A stretch of DNA of 64,000 nt from Bryoerythrophyllum caledonicum (taxonomy: Eukaryota; Streptophyta; Bryopsida; Pottiales; Pottiaceae), in NCBI GenBank assembly GCA_963971425.1, contig OZ020525.1:13026187-13090186 (forward strand). The letters are read 5' to 3'. Under the pieces are notes generated by a model. It had not been told where the DNA came from, searched no databases, and saw only the letters and a list, made by a program, of their open reading frames with translations. Every line of letters begins with the position of its first letter. Position 1 is the stretch's first letter. Shown here in pieces: positions 20,093 through 31,669 of this stretch. The position numbers and the translations under genes are program-made.

Positions 20093-23000
20093 TCAATGAA
20101 TGCTGATGTCGACGTTCCGTGCCTCGTGAAGTCTCCCCGATCGCATCTGCGCACCGGAGCAATCACGTCGACTGCTGCCAACTTCCGTTGCCGCAATCCT
20201 CCGTCGCCTCAGCCGCAGACACGAAGCGCGGGGGAAGCACGAGATCTCGAGCAGGGGCGTCCTGGGGACGGGGACGCACTTGATGAGCACCGCGAGTGGC
20301 AGCGCCACGGATCCGATGGCCACGCACATCCCCCACCACTTGATCGCCAGCATCGTCGTGTTCGCGAAGCTGTTGAGGAACGTCACGATGATCACCTGGA
20401 AGAAGACGGTGATGGCGATGATCGCCTGGAAGAGGAAGTTGCGGTGGATGCCCTGGAACACGTTGAAGGTCTCCGGGCGGCGCGCGTTGATCTCGTTGAA
20501 GAGCTGGCAGAACACGAAGGCGTTGAAGATGATCGTGTTGCGCTCCAGGACTTGCTCGTCGTGGGTTCCCTTGAGTCCCAGAATCTCGATTCCGCGGTAG
20601 GTGAGGATCAACAGAACTGTGATCTGGTAGAGCGCCTGGCCGAAGATGTTGCGCCACATGATGTTCGTGATGAGCGGGTCTTTGCGGCCGATCGGGGCGC
20701 GGTCCATGAGGGCGTCCGTCGGCGCCTCGGTTGCGAGCGCGAGTGCTCCCATCGTGTCCATGATCAGGTTCACCCAGAGGAGTTGCACGGCTGTGAGCGG
20801 GACCTCGCCGGAGCTGACGGCGGCGACGAAGTTGATCGCGAGGGCCACCACGTTCACGGTGAGTTGGAACTGGATGAACTTCTGGATGTTTGCGTACACG
20901 GAGCGCCCCCAGCGCACGACCTTGACGACGGAGGTGAAGTTGTCGTCCAGGATGATGATGTCCGAGCTCTCTTTGGCGACTTCGGTTCCCGCGATTCCCA
21001 TGGAGAGGCCGATGTCCGAGGCTTTCAGCGCCGGCGCGTCGTTTGTGCCATCGCCGGTGACCGCCACGACCTCGCCGCGGTTCTTGAGCGCTTCCACGAG
21101 CTTGAGCTTGTCCAGAGGGGACGACCGCGCCATCACCGCGAGGTTGTCGAGGTCGGCGCTCCCCAGCCTCGCCTCGCTCCAGTTGCGGAAGTCCTTTCCC
21201 TCCACGACGAGCTGTGAGTCGTTGGTGAGGATCCCGCACTCCGCGGCTATGGCTTTCGCGGTGTAGACGTTGTCGCCCGTCACCATGCGCACCTTCACCC
21301 CCGCTCTTTGGCACTTCTCGACGGCTTCCTTAACGCCCTCTCTGCACGGGTCCTTGATCCCGGCTATGGCCATGAGGCAGAGCTCCTGGTCGGGCGCCGT
21401 CCAGTCTGACTCGCTCTCGGGAATCTGGCGCTCGTCGATAGAGCGACGCGCGAACGCGATGCAGCGCAGAGCTTGCGCTGCCATCCCCTGGATTATGTCG
21501 TTGAACTCTCGCCGCTTCTCGGGAGTCATGAGCTGCGGCTCACCGTTGGAATCCGTCCACCTGGTGCATAGGTCGAGGATGATCTCCGCTGCTCCCTTCC
21601 AGTGCAGCTCAACCTCACCGTCCGACTCCGCGCGTGACCTGAACACAACGCCGGCGCGCTTCTTCTCGGAGTTGAACGTCTCCACATGCAAGATCTCATT
21701 CCTCTGGCGAGTCGCTCGAAAGTCCATCCCCAGCGCGATCCCCCACGTGAGGATCGCTGCTTCGGTAGGGCTGCCCGTCACATCCGGCTTCGACTCTCCA
21801 TCTTTCTGCGGCGCCACATTGCCATTGCTGTTCAGACATATCGAATCCAGTAGCGACTTCCGCAGTCCCAAAGGAAGGGACGCAACCGAGTCCTCGCTCT
21901 TGATCCCCCCTCCCACGCACGCCTTGGTGACAGTCATCTTGTTGGTCGTGAGCGTCCCCGTTTTGTCGCTGCAGATGGTGGTGGCGGATCCCATGGTCTC
22001 ACACGCAGCGAGCTTCCGAACCAGAGACTTATCCGCCATCATCTTCCGCATGGAGTAGGCTAAGGTGAGCGTCACTGCCAGAGGCAAACCCTCGGGCACC
22101 GCCACCACGACGATCGTCACCGCGATCGAGAAAACGTGCACCATCTCCTTGATCACCTGCATCGCTCTCCTGTCCTTGGGAAGCGCGTTCTTGAACGTGA
22201 TTCCAAAGTAGCGCCCGATCAAGATGACCAACACAACCGATGCGACAACGAGTCCAACTGTCCCGATCAAGGTAGCAGCGCCGTTCAACCTCACCTGGAG
22301 CGGAGTCAGGTCGTCGGTATCAGCTGAAATGGACGCCATCACCTTCCCCCACTCGGTGTTGAGCCCCACCCCTGTCACTAGCATCTTCCCCTGACCATCT
22401 TGAACTTTGCATCCCGACAACAGAAACGGTTTGGTCTTGACATCCTTCTTCACAGGCATGCTCTCGCCAGTCATGGTGGACTCATCGATCGCCAGCGAGT
22501 GACCTTCAACAAGCACCCCATCGGCCGGAACTTGACCACCGATCGACAACGGCACAACGTCACCCACCACAAGGTCGAATATCGACACTTTCTGCCTCCG
22601 ACCTGCTCTCAAAACCTCCAGCTTGATGTTCTCCTTCTCCTCGTTCAAGTTTCGGAAATTCATTCCCTGCTTGTAATCGTTTCCGGCGGTGACGAAAATA
22701 ACTAGTAACACAGCAACGGCGATGCTGGTGCCCTCATACCATCCCTCTTTAATGCCCTCAGTCCATATCCCAGTTCCTAACGAGACTACTGCGCAGACCA
22801 TAAGTATATTGAGTGTCGTATCCTTGCAAGCGTCCCAGACGAAGGACAAGAAGCTCTTACTTTTCTTTCTGGGATAAGAATTGGCGCCGAACTCATCACG
22901 TCTCCTTTGCATCTGATGTTCACTTTCGTCTAGCCCAAATTCGCTGTCGGTGAGCAGTTTGCTACATAGACCTGTAGTTCCACCTAATCGCTGGAAGTCA

Positions 23001-23239
23001 TCTAGATTTTCCCGGTCCTCAAGCAATTGGGTTAGCTCAGACACAGCAACTCCGAAGCAATCATCCGGTTGTATGCGGAAATTTCTATTTCGCTGACACC
23101 TAAATAATCGTAAACAAGCCTGTATTGAAATCGAAACGGCCTTGAATGATAAAGGTCTTGGTCTATCAATCAAGATGGACTTGAACTCTGGTTGGATCTC
23201 CATGTGTGCCATTTTAGATCTAGTCCATGAACTTGCCAT
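20093..23239 (-). CDS. ACA: Plasma-membrane-type (IIB) Ca2+-ATPase, ACA family, copy 2
   Basis: 1,048-residue near-twin of copy 1, also uninterrupted. It starts at the ATG at 23,239 (MASSWTRSKMAHMEIQ). The catalytic features are all kept: TGES, PEGLPLAVTL, DKTGTLT (Asp at about 425), TGDGTNDAPALK and ten predicted membrane segments. About ten substitutions separate the two proteins over the shared ~1,020 residues, for example SEQQ/SEHQ, GGNTYPR/GANSYPR and GGEIKSED/GGGIKSED. Residues 10-35 differ much more (PEFKSILIDRPRPL here, PQFESLKEKARSRRC in copy 1), just before the putative calmodulin-binding segment. The two pumps could therefore differ in regulation. Both appear functional. Confidence 0.95.
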   Translation of the reverse strand: MASSWTRSKMAHMEIQPEFKSILIDRPRPLSFKAVSISIQACLRLFRCQRNRNFRIQPDDCFGVAVSELTQLLEDRENLDDFQRLGGTTGLCSKLLTDSEFGLDESEHQMQRRRDEFGANSYPRKKSKSFLSFVWDACKDTTLNILMVCAVVSLGTGIWTEGIKEGWYEGTSIAVAVLLVIFVTAGNDYKQGMNFRNLNEEKENIKLEVLRAGRRQKVSIFDLVVGDVVPLSIGGQVPADGVLVEGHSLAIDESTMTGESMPVKKDVKTKPFLLSGCKVQDGQGKMLVTGVGLNTEWGKVMASISADTDDLTPLQVRLNGAATLIGTVGLVVASVVLVILIGRYFGITFKNALPKDRRAMQVIKEMVHVFSIAVTIVVVAVPEGLPLAVTLTLAYSMRKMMADKSLVRKLAACETMGSATTICSDKTGTLTTNKMTVTKACVGGGIKSEDSVASLPLGLRKSLLDSICLNSNGNVAPQKDGESKPDVTGSPTEAAILTWGIALGMDFRATRQRNEILHVETFNSEKKRAGVVFRSRAESDGEVELHWKGAAEIILDLCTRWTDSNGEPQLMTPEKRREFNDIIQGMAAQALRCIAFARRSIDERQIPESESDWTAPDQELCLMAIAGIKDPCREGVKEAVEKCQRAGVKVRMVTGDNVYTAKAIAAECGILTNDSQLVVEGKDFRNWSEARLGSADLDNLAVMARSSPLDKLKLVEALKNRGEVVAVTGDGTNDAPALKASDIGLSMGIAGTEVAKESSDIIILDDNFTSVVKVVRWGRSVYANIQKFIQFQLTVNVVALAINFVAAVSSGEVPLTAVQLLWVNLIMDTMGALALATEAPTDALMDRAPIGRKDPLITNIMWRNIFGQALYQITVLLILTYRGIEILGLKGTHDEQVLERNTIIFNAFVFCQLFNEINARRPETFNVFQGIHRNFLFQAIIAITVFFQVIIVTFLNSFANTTMLAIKWWGMCVAIGSVALPLAVLIKCVPVPRTPLLEISCFPRASCLRLRRRRIAATEVGSSRRDCSGAQMRSGRLHEARNVDISIH

Positions 23240-23408
23240 TCCACTTACGTTTCAGTTACCCCTTCTTTTGATCGCTTCAAGGACTTGGTTGCGCACAAAA
23301 TGTCGCAAGGAAATAGAAGCCTGACCCTCCGATTAAAGATCAGAAACGGAACGTACAGTGCGCCGTCGTCAGTGAACGATTACGAGAATATCAACTCTTG
23401 CAACGGAT

Positions 23409-23734
23409 CTGCATGCAATGAGAGAAATAGGTTAGTGAAACCACCGACATATTTGTGATCTCCATTGGTTTGTGATACTATCCATCATCAAGTACAATCT
23501 TCACTTTTAGACTGACACCAGTTACTGATTATCAAAAAAATGCAACGACCTCCTTGAGTAATACAACGACCTCCTTGAGTAATAGAACGACCCAGTATAA
23601 CTGAAGTCGAGACCTCGCCAACCAACACAACACCACACACTCTGTATCCTCAAGCAGATCTGACTAAGGTCCTCAGACTACACCTCGGTGAGCCCAATGA
23701 TCGCCGAAGCTCAACTTGTAAGAATCCTACGTAC
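23409..23734 (-). other. Predicted 5'UTR intron of Ca2+-ATPase copy 2
   Basis: The donor is gactcag|gtacgtagg (GT at 23,734-23,733) and the acceptor ctctcattgcatgcag|atccg (AG at 23,410-23,409), both conserved in unit A. Length is 326 bp. A TATA-like tatatatct lies at about 23,786, which would give a first exon of only a few tens of bases. Confidence 0.5.
23543..23595. repeat. 21-bp direct repeat, 2.5 copies
   Basis: CAACGACCTCCTTGAGTAAT plus one base occurs twice in tandem (23,543-23,563 and 23,564-23,584), followed by a partial third copy. It lies in the predicted intron of copy 2 and is absent from copy 1. Confidence 0.8.
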
Positions 23735-24600
23735 CTGAGTCTTATATTGGCGAACTTATGTTCGTCCAGGAGCGGACCGAGCAGTATATATCTTAGCACG
23801 CCGGTGCAGACATCGGGCGACGTCGGAGCAGTTTCGAGTGCTGTGCAGGCCCAGCGCGAGTCGGTAGCAAGCGAGTGTAATGTTGTCCGGGTGGCGTTCC
23901 GGGTGGCGGACCGCTTCCACCACTGGAGTTACCGACCGCCCAGGACCTGGTATTGTTCCGCTGATCTTGTTATCAGCAGTTGTCTACAAATAAACCACTT
24001 GTGTCCTGGCGGTCGGTCTGCAAGCGCCAGTGAGCAGCCTGCAAATGTCTGCAGACTGTGGACGCGTTTATGTAGGCAACTTTTTGTTTGTTTATTTTAT
24101 TCCCAAACCTTTTTTTTTGAAGTTTCTGAGGAGGTTCGTGTTAGGTATCGTCCTCCTCTGAGAGCATCTCCACCGCTGGCGGGGAAGGACCCTTGCTAGG
24201 GCGGAGAATGACCAGGAAATGCGGGGACGAAGGTTTGGGTAGCGGGAGGGGAGCGCATCGTTGGAAATTTGCTCTGCATCACCGTAAAATCCCAAGTTGG
24301 AAAATCCTGCCTGTTCTCGTCTCATCATGGAGATATTGGTTACCTCATTGACCGGTTGTGGGGGTTGTCGGATTTGCGTGATTGACGGCTACGGGTGGAT
24401 CCGGAATTGTTGACCGTTGTTTGGGATTATGTGCTGCGGGGGAGCTAGTTACTGCTTTCAACCAGCCTCCTCTCTGCCAACCGCGTGCTGCCATGTACGT
24501 GAAATTTGAACCACGGCCAGTTACGGTTTTCACAGATGAGAATCCGGGCGTTAATGATGTACCTTCTGATATGATCCATGTGGTTTGGCTTTAAGACTCA
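23735..24600 (-). promoter_or_regulatory. 5' flank of Ca2+-ATPase copy 2, no gene seen
   Basis: GC-rich sequence upstream (minus sense) of copy 2 and not homologous to the flank of copy 1. It contains a 15/16-bp inverted repeat, ACCGACCGCC-CAGGAC at 23,931 and its complement ending at 24,017. A plus-strand open frame of 150 codons at 23,747-24,199 starts with TTG and has no recognisable domain. Confidence 0.35.
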
Positions 24601-24610
24601 TCTTACTTAA

Positions 24611-25375
24611 CCCCTAAATTTCCTTGAAAAATTTCACTCCAAAACTGTTGATTTTAGTGCAAACAAAAGCTTTTATTTCTAGTTTTAACTGTAGGATCTT
24701 GATTAAGACTTTTTGAGTAACACACATAATTTTGTAAAGTTTGGCCGCACAGATTGAAAGATTTTTAGTGTTCAAAGTGGAGAAAAGATATCATTTTCTT
24801 CCCTGTATTGAGTGGATCAACAAACTTTGACTTCGCTTAGTGTCAAAAATATTGAGCTACACAAGGTCAAAATTCATTACCATCGTAGTACGCATGATGC
24901 TAGAACTTCATTGTACAGTACACCAATTTTTAGAGGTAAAGAAGAGGTGTAGCATATTCAAAACAATTGTGCAAGGAGTGGAAGTTCAAAAATTGCCAAT
25001 TCAAGTTTTATTTTTTTTGTGAACTTAATATGTTCTACAATAAGAATCCAAACCATCAACAAGAAGTTTTACAACACATCTTCTAGTAGGAAAGCATAAA
25101 GTAAAAAATATGAAGATCTCTAAGTTTTATGTGGACAAGAAGAAAGTTCTTGGGTACCTTGCCAACAATGTGTGAAAATGTTTGACTTTGGTTGAAGTGT
25201 AATTTTCTGCTGAAGACAAGAGATGTTTGCCGATGTGAAAGGAAATAAAATTACTTGCTAGTACTAACAAACTCACATTTTTTAGAGTGTCCCAGCAAAA
25301 TGTTTTGGAGTTGCCCCACCTGCCTACATTTGAGAAAATTAATAGGAAACAATTTCATACTTTTTAAAGAAAAAT
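24611..25375. mobile_element. TTAA-family element, right end missing
   Basis: TTAA at 24,607-24,610 is followed by CCCCTAAATTTCCTTG and then family-typical interior sequence, including ttgacttcgcttagtgtcaaaaat and aaaatgttttggagttgcccc. The right terminus is not found. The sequence is cut off near 25,375, where a MULE-like end begins. Confidence 0.55.
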
Positions 25376-25406
25376 ACAAATTAATTATTTTTCTCCTATT
25401 TTGTTT

Positions 25407-25449
25407 ATACTCACGACTCACCGCCCATCGTTCACCGCTTACAAAATAG
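25407..25449. mobile_element. Solo end of the MULE-like family
   Basis: The stretch actcacgactcaccgcccat through cgcttacaaaatagca matches the right end of the 16,567-17,877 element. The opposite end is not recognised, so it is probably a remnant. Confidence 0.4.
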
Positions 25450-25916
25450 CATTGCTGGTCCACCACCCACCCCAAAAGTGTGAGTAATTGAAACACATCC
25501 CATAACCAATTAACTTTGGACGATCATCCGTTTTTTGAAGGTTGTGTTGGTGGTTTTATGACATCTACGATAGTAACTCAATGTAGGACCAACCACTAAA
25601 AAAGTTGCCACCTGTAAGGTTATTACATTGTTTTTTGCAAGTAAGGTTGTAGAGCCAGTGGTTTTGTTTTTGGCATCTCCAACGCTCAGTTTGTGAAGTT
25701 TTCAGTAAATTTGGTGGGGTCAAATTATAGTAGAAGTCAGGAAGCTTAAGTTGGTGGTTATAGGACATTTGACTTTGAGTGGTTGTGAGTTTGATTGTGT
25801 AACAATAATACCCTATAGGTTTAATATATTAAGCCTTAAACATTCCATGGGGATTGCATATTTGGTCATGTATTTTACTCTGTAGAATACAAAAATGACT
25901 TTAATTTAGTGAGTGA

Positions 25917-26028
25917 AAGTTTGCGTGGTCCGTACACAAAGTTCAAGTTTGCCTGGTCCGTACACGAAGCTCAAAGTTTGTGTGGTCCGTACACGAAGTT
26001 CAAGTTTTGTGTTGTCCGTGCATTATGA
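25917..26028. repeat. Tandem repeat of ~29-bp units, four copies
   Basis: Four head-to-tail units of the form agtttgNNtggtccgtacac plus gaagttca; the last one is degenerate. Confidence 0.8.
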
Positions 26029-26029
26029 G

Positions 26030-28435
26030 TAAACACAAACTTGGGTGAAAAGGTACGTGATTACTTCAACATGCACAGATTTGGTCATTTTGGCATGTAA
26101 TAACAGCAGAAATGAAATTTAAGTTCAGTCAAAGCTATCTAGTCCAGTCAGGCATTATCTGCTGTAAAAGAACCAGTGCAGGTTTTCTTGCAAATTTTGC
26201 AGGCTCTACAAGCTCTGTTTACACCAAGAAACTAGAAGTTGCTGTAAATTAGGGTCACTTGTGACTTAGAATTTTGCTACGCATTTCATTTGACAGGTGT
26301 GCACTGTTGAATGCATTTCTCATTATGACAATTCCGAATTTTTCAATCACTTTATAGTGGCATGTTTAGCTCATTGTCCACTACATTTAGTAACAAGAGA
26401 TAATTTTTCCTCTCGTGCACAAAATTTTGAGGAACCTTGAACGTCACCCAATGGATACATAATTGATATGAACGAAATTAAGCCTTCACTATGTAAAATA
26501 GAGATTGATTATCGATATAAAGCAAAAGGTATTTATATCGGCATACAATAAGCTTTTCCGATATATTTCAAAGCGATGGAATTCAGTATAATTAAACCAA
26601 TTTTTATTTTTTTTGTAGACTTTGTTAAAAGAAACTGGTAATGCTTATCTCAATTTTTTTCAAAAACAAGCATTTATCAATAAATTCTAAATAATCATAA
26701 TCTGGAGTTGTGCAATAAGCCTATGCACTTATCTATATGGTGTCTCTAGATGCACTTATCTATATGGTATCATATACCTAAGATATTATCTGAAGGTGAT
26801 ATTTGAGGTGGCCTATTGAGAGAATAGATTCATGATTTTGAGGTGGACGTACTCTGAGGACCGTCAAGCATTGTTAATGCCTGATGAATCCCACAGACAA
26901 ACGTGAAGCCGTTTTGCAGACATCTCTAGTGTAAAACCGGTGAACGTGATTCCGGACAGCTAGCTGCCTTGAATGTCATTCTGAGAGCAGACTTTCCAAC
27001 ACTGCAACTTCGCAACACGACCACGAGTAGCACCTGAAGATTGCGTACCTTCCAAGCATCGCGTGAAATTCGAGCTAGAACTTATCAACAAGTCGCAGAC
27101 AACGAGGATTCACGCACCCCGACAAAGCAGTAATGTCAGGCTCCTTTGCTGCAGTGTTCTCGCCGTGGAGCTCAGCCTCCAACAAGCACATGTTAGTCAA
27201 TCACAGTTGTCACTTAGACTACGAACAGACACACCGTTATGATAGACCAAACGGTGTCACTATCCTTCTATAAGAAGGCTGTGACCTTTGTACTTCAATA
27301 ATTAATTAATATATCTTATTCTTCATACCTTTGCACTCTATTCGTAACAGCACAAACCCGCCCGGAAATCTGCGTCCACCAAGGCGCGTTGCCGACGTTA
27401 CAGTTGCAGTAACAGTCTGCCACTCTGTTGCTCTACCGTTTCCCTATTCCGATAGCAGTCTGATGGGTGAAGTGTCGGGTCGACAAAGCAGCAAAACGAT
27501 AGACCGCTACCAGCTATATGATGGGATGTTATAGAAAACTGCAGATCTGGGTGCTGTTCCACGCTACCTTCCAATTCTCCACGCAAACATTAGCTTCTTT
27601 CTACCTACCCTAACTTCACAGGCTGGCTAGAGATGGAAGACATCACTCTTCTGCGATGGAGGAGCTCTTGTTGCCCTCCTCTTCGATATGTCAGATGCTT
27701 GAACGTAGTAATTAATCAAAAGAGTAGACACTTTACTAGTCACTGGTCACTGATCCCCAAGTGTCTACCTTTCAGCTGCACGTCCGACATCTTTGCGCGT
27801 TGACGAGAGTTGTTGGTGTGCGTGTCGGCATCACTGTCACCAAGTTGAAGGGAATACGCCATATTTTTTAACGTCTAGATCATTTTGAGATCGTGCAAAT
27901 TATGCACAGAGGTATATTTAGGCACCTTTTATTTGTTGGCAAGGTATGAGACATTCATGGTTATTCAAATTTTGTGTAATGCTGAGGAGATGTTTCTCTC
28001 TCTTGGTTTTGTTTGCGCTTTAATCGTGCACGTACCATGAGGATTTCTTTGTGGGAGTCTGGACCTACTTGCAATTTGTGTTTATACAAAAACTTCCTTT
28101 GTTGAAAATTCTAGATTTGTAGACCAGTGTTTGTTTCTTGATGAGATACAATTGTTTTCACTGTATCAAGCAATGAGAAACATGTGACGCTTTGCCAATA
28201 GACGTGCTATGGATTACATTGCATTCAGGGGTCGGAGGAGAGATGGGGAGGCAAAGAGACGACAGACATGCTGGCAGGTGTAGAGGAAGAGAGAAGAAGA
28301 GGCAAGATTGTTTGTCACTACCTCTAAAAAAATGGAGATGAAGGAAGTGTGTTTGAGAGTATGTTACGTTGTGCACTTTTGTGTGTATTTTGGGTTTTTT
28401 TATATTGGTTGTGACACTCAATTTGTTGTGTGTGA
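26030..28435. other. Stretch without a recognisable gene
   Basis: AT-rich to about 26,850, then more balanced (26,860-27,830). All open frames are under 70 codons and show no domain. A 19-bp direct repeat (atgcacttatctatatggt) occurs near 26,722-26,770. Between 27,180 and 27,300 there is a promoter-like ttctataagaagg. I see no transposon ends here. Confidence 0.4.
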
Positions 28436-28439
28436 CAAT

Positions 28440-28625
28440 GTTCATTTTCATAACACCCCACATCCCTCAAGTTCTCCAAGTCTCCACTTCCCTCAAGTTC
28501 TTCAAGTCTTGATTTCCCTCAAGTTCCCCTAAGTCCCTATTTCACTAATGTTGCTACTTCCCCAAGTCCCCAAAGTTTTCACTTCCTTCATGTTTCCCAA
28601 TTACCAACTTCCCTCAAATCCCCCA
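28440..28625. repeat. Degenerate CT-rich tandem repeat (TTCCCTCAAGTYC)
   Basis: About ten loose units such as ttccctcaagttcttcaagt and acttccccaagtccccaaag. It is followed at 28,655-28,700 by three units of cgttacagtttagttt. Confidence 0.65.
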
Positions 28626-29454
28626 ACATATAAATAGTTATTTAGATTATCGTTACAGTTTAGTTTGTTGTTACAGTTTAGTTTATCGTTACAGTTTATA
28701 TTTGAGTTTTTTTTAATTATTATTATCATTACTACATTATATTATATTTAGTATTTCTTTATTTTATAATATTAAAATCAACCTAAAATTGATGGATTTA
28801 TTTATCCCTAAAGGACCAATTGTCCCCCCAGGGTCAAATTGGATTTCGGGCATGTACCTAAAATTCGACAAAAATTCCTTTTACATTGAAAATTTTACAC
28901 TAGATTGCCTCTAATAAGAGCTTCCCGGAGGTATTTTTATTATTTTTTTTGGATTTGCGGTTTGAACGTTAGTACCAATCATAGTCAAAAATGGGGACTC
29001 GGAGCACCTCCAAATTTTTTGACAAAAGTTTCTATTAACATGGAGATTTTTCACACATATAAAGAATATTTCCTTTTTTGGAAATTTTCAAAAAAAAATC
29101 TTGTCTTTGGTGTAAAAAGGCAATTTATTCCAAGTCAAACATTTTCACACATTGTTGGGCAACGGGGGAAAAAAAATTCATCTTTTCTACATAAAATCTA
29201 GAGATCTTAATATTTTTCACTTTTTATATTTTCAACAACAATGTGTGATGGAAAAATTCTTATTGACCGTTTGGATTATCATTTGAATACATACATAGTT
29301 CACATAAAAATAAAACGTGAAATGGCAATTTTTGAACCGTCCGAACCTTGCACACTTGTTTTGAATATGCTTTACCCCAATTTTACCTCTAAAAATTGGT
29401 TTGATGGAAAATAACATCATGCTTAAGGCAATGGTAAAATATTTAGACCTTGTA

Positions 29455-30028
29455 CAATAGGGTGACATTCAAATTGGCCGTTTAGTAGTTCCAGGGATAG
29501 TGTCCTACACTGCTGCCAACTTTGACACCCTCCCGAAAGCTGAGAAATTGTTATTTTACCATGAAAATTTAAGGACAGCATCATCTTTATGTTGAAAACA
29601 TGCATACCAAATTTCAAGTCCAGGAGACTTATACAAAAAAACTTATGCAAGATCTACCAACATGGGATAGCTGTGAGAAAAGTGTCACAGCTGCCAACTT
29701 TGACACCCTCCCAAGAATTGAGGAAATTTTTTTTGCCCATGAAATTTTTGGAGCAAAAACATTTTTATGTTGTTTGCATGTGTGGAAAATTTCAAGTCCA
29801 AAAGACCTATACAAAAAATAATATTCCAAATCTACCAACATGTGTAGTTTTGAGAAACAAAGGGGAAAACCATTTTACTACTTCCAACTTTGACGCCCTC
29901 CTTAGGATTGAGTTTTTGTTGATACATAATGAAATTTTTGGCACAAGATCATCTCTACGCTGGTAACATGTGGGATAAGTTTCAAATCCAATAGACATAC
30001 ATAAAAAAAGTTATTCCATATCTATCAA
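29455..30028 (+). repeat. Left inverted arm of the Tc1-like transposon
   Basis: Pairs with 31,662-32,235 over 574 bp with few differences. It carries repeated ~150-bp subunits. Confidence 0.85.
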
Positions 30029-30434
30029 CATGTGTAACTATGATGAACAATTTGAAGGTCATATTGAAAATGTCAAAATATCTTTGGCACCTCATGCTTT
30101 TTCATTGAACTCAATCATGTGAGTAAGCCACCAAACATAAATGCTTCTCAAAAAGATCAATAACATCTAAATGAAGAAGTGAAGAGGTGTTCCATGCAGA
30201 AGAATCCACTTGGCCATAAAGTATGCATTAGACACATGACAAATTTTTTCTTCTAAATATCTATTGAACACTATGTAAAGGGAATGGTGTGTGTGATTTG
30301 TGATAGACTGAATGTTGAGACAATCCTCAAAACAGAGAGTGTTATATTGTGGGATGCATGAGTGTTGATTCACATTGGGCATACATGATGAGTGATTAAG
30401 AGCAAAACGATTTTTCATGTATGCATATGGGCTT

Positions 30435-30625
30435 CTGTTTTGGCGACCCTTCTCTCTCCTCTCTGCTCCAGCGCCTTGGCTCCCTTCTCTCCCCCTTGCT
30501 CTGCTCCAACCCTATTCTCCTTCCTCTGCCAATTGTCACGTGTCAATCTTGCAACCCCTTTTGCTCTGCTCTAGCCCCTTGGCCCCCTTCTCTCCCCCTT
30601 GCTCTGCTCTAACCCCTACTCTACT
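30435..30625. repeat. CT-rich repeat upstream of the Tc1-like transposase
   Basis: Several copies of ttgctctgctcYaacccc and ccttctctcccccttgctct lie between the left arm and the transposase start. Two larger units of about 110 bases can be seen. Confidence 0.6.
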
Positions 30626-30657
30626 GCTGTAGCTAGCATCACGCACTCTATAAGTTT

Positions 30658-31669
30658 ATGATGGCAATTTCAGATGAAATTCGTGCTCGCATCATAGGTT
30701 TGAGTGAGGGAGGATTTACAGGAGTTCAAATTGCAGCTACTATTGGAGTTCCTATTAGAACAGTTACAAGATTAGTAAAAACATTTAGAGAAGATGGAAC
30801 CTACAAGCGCAAACCTTGCGGTGGAAGTCACGCTAAAAAGCTTAGTAATAGAGATGTTCGTAGTATTGTGCATTACTCAAAAAATTCATCGTTGCTCTTT
30901 ACTCTCAGAGATTACCAATGCATGTCCTACTCAAGTGTGTAGACGTACTATTCAAAGGGTCTTACATAAAAATGGCATTTTTAGTCGAATTGCAGTCAAA
31001 AAACCTTTTTTGACACCTCGTCACATGTCTCAACGATTAGCTTTTGCTCAGTAGTACCGTGGATGGAGTGCAAAAGAGTGGGAGCGTGTTGTTTGGACAG
31101 ATGAATCTACTTTTGAATTTGGAAAAAATTCTCGGCAAATTCATGTTTGGAGAAGTGCATACGAGCGTTATTCATCAAGTTGTCTAGCTCCTACTTTTAA
31201 AAGTGGAAGGACTTCTTTAATGATTTGGGGCGCATTTGCCGGAGGACAAAAGTCAGAACTTGTCTTTATGCCTAAAGGTCAACGTTCTGCTAAGGATTTT
31301 ATAGAAGTGGTTTACGATGCCAAATTGGTTCATTTCATGGGTCAAATTCCACAAGGAGTGCTTATGGAAGATGGGGCACCCGTCCATAGGAGCAAAATAT
31401 GTGAAGAATGGAGACAAAGCCACCTTCTCGAAAAGCTCAACTGGCCTACAAACTCTCCCGATCTCAATCCAATCGAGAACGTTTGGAGGATATTAAAAGA
31501 TGTTGTGCAACATGGCAAACAATGCCCTAGAAGCTTAGATGTGTTGAAGGTAGTTCTTGAAAGAGAGTGGAAGTTAGTCAATGGTACAAAGCTCCTTCAA
31601 CTATGTCATTCTATGCCCTCTAGGTTACTAGCAGTGATTGACGCTAATGGAGGACATACACGTTGGTAG
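30658..31669 (+). pseudogene. Broken Tc1-like transposase
   Basis: The N-terminal helix-turn-helix half starts MMAISDEIRARIIGLSEGGF and reads to about 30,880. The rest continues in another frame, so there is a frameshift near 30,880-30,900. A stop lies at about 31,052 (LAFAQ*YRGW). The catalytic triad is recognisable: VWTDESTFE, LMEDGAPVHRS and SPDLNPIENVW, with 34 residues between the second Asp and the Glu (DD34E). It ends GGHTRW. It is about 40-50% identical by eye to the intact transposase at 58,302-59,321. Confidence 0.85.

Larger units (their letters stand above)
14322..23740. repeat. Tandem segmental duplication, unit B
   Basis: Second copy of the duplicated segment. It begins at the sequence cagagcaaaggtacag, identical to base 1 of the window. 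It is shorter than unit A because it lacks the 3.6-kb nested insertion, the 281-bp and 215-bp elements and most of the intron filler, but it has a private 1.3-kb MULE-like insertion. Similarity to unit A stops at about 23,740, next to the predicted 5'UTR splice donor of the ATPase gene. Confidence 0.95.

Noticed and set aside
28440-28625. Regularly spaced CT-rich units considered as a CRISPR-like array
   Set aside because: Units are degenerate and contiguous without unique spacers; a simple tandem repeat in nuclear DNA.
29589-29966. 125-codon frame repeated in inverted form at 31,724-32,101
   Set aside because: Lies wholly in the inverted arms of the Tc1-like transposon and follows their sub-repeats; no domain.
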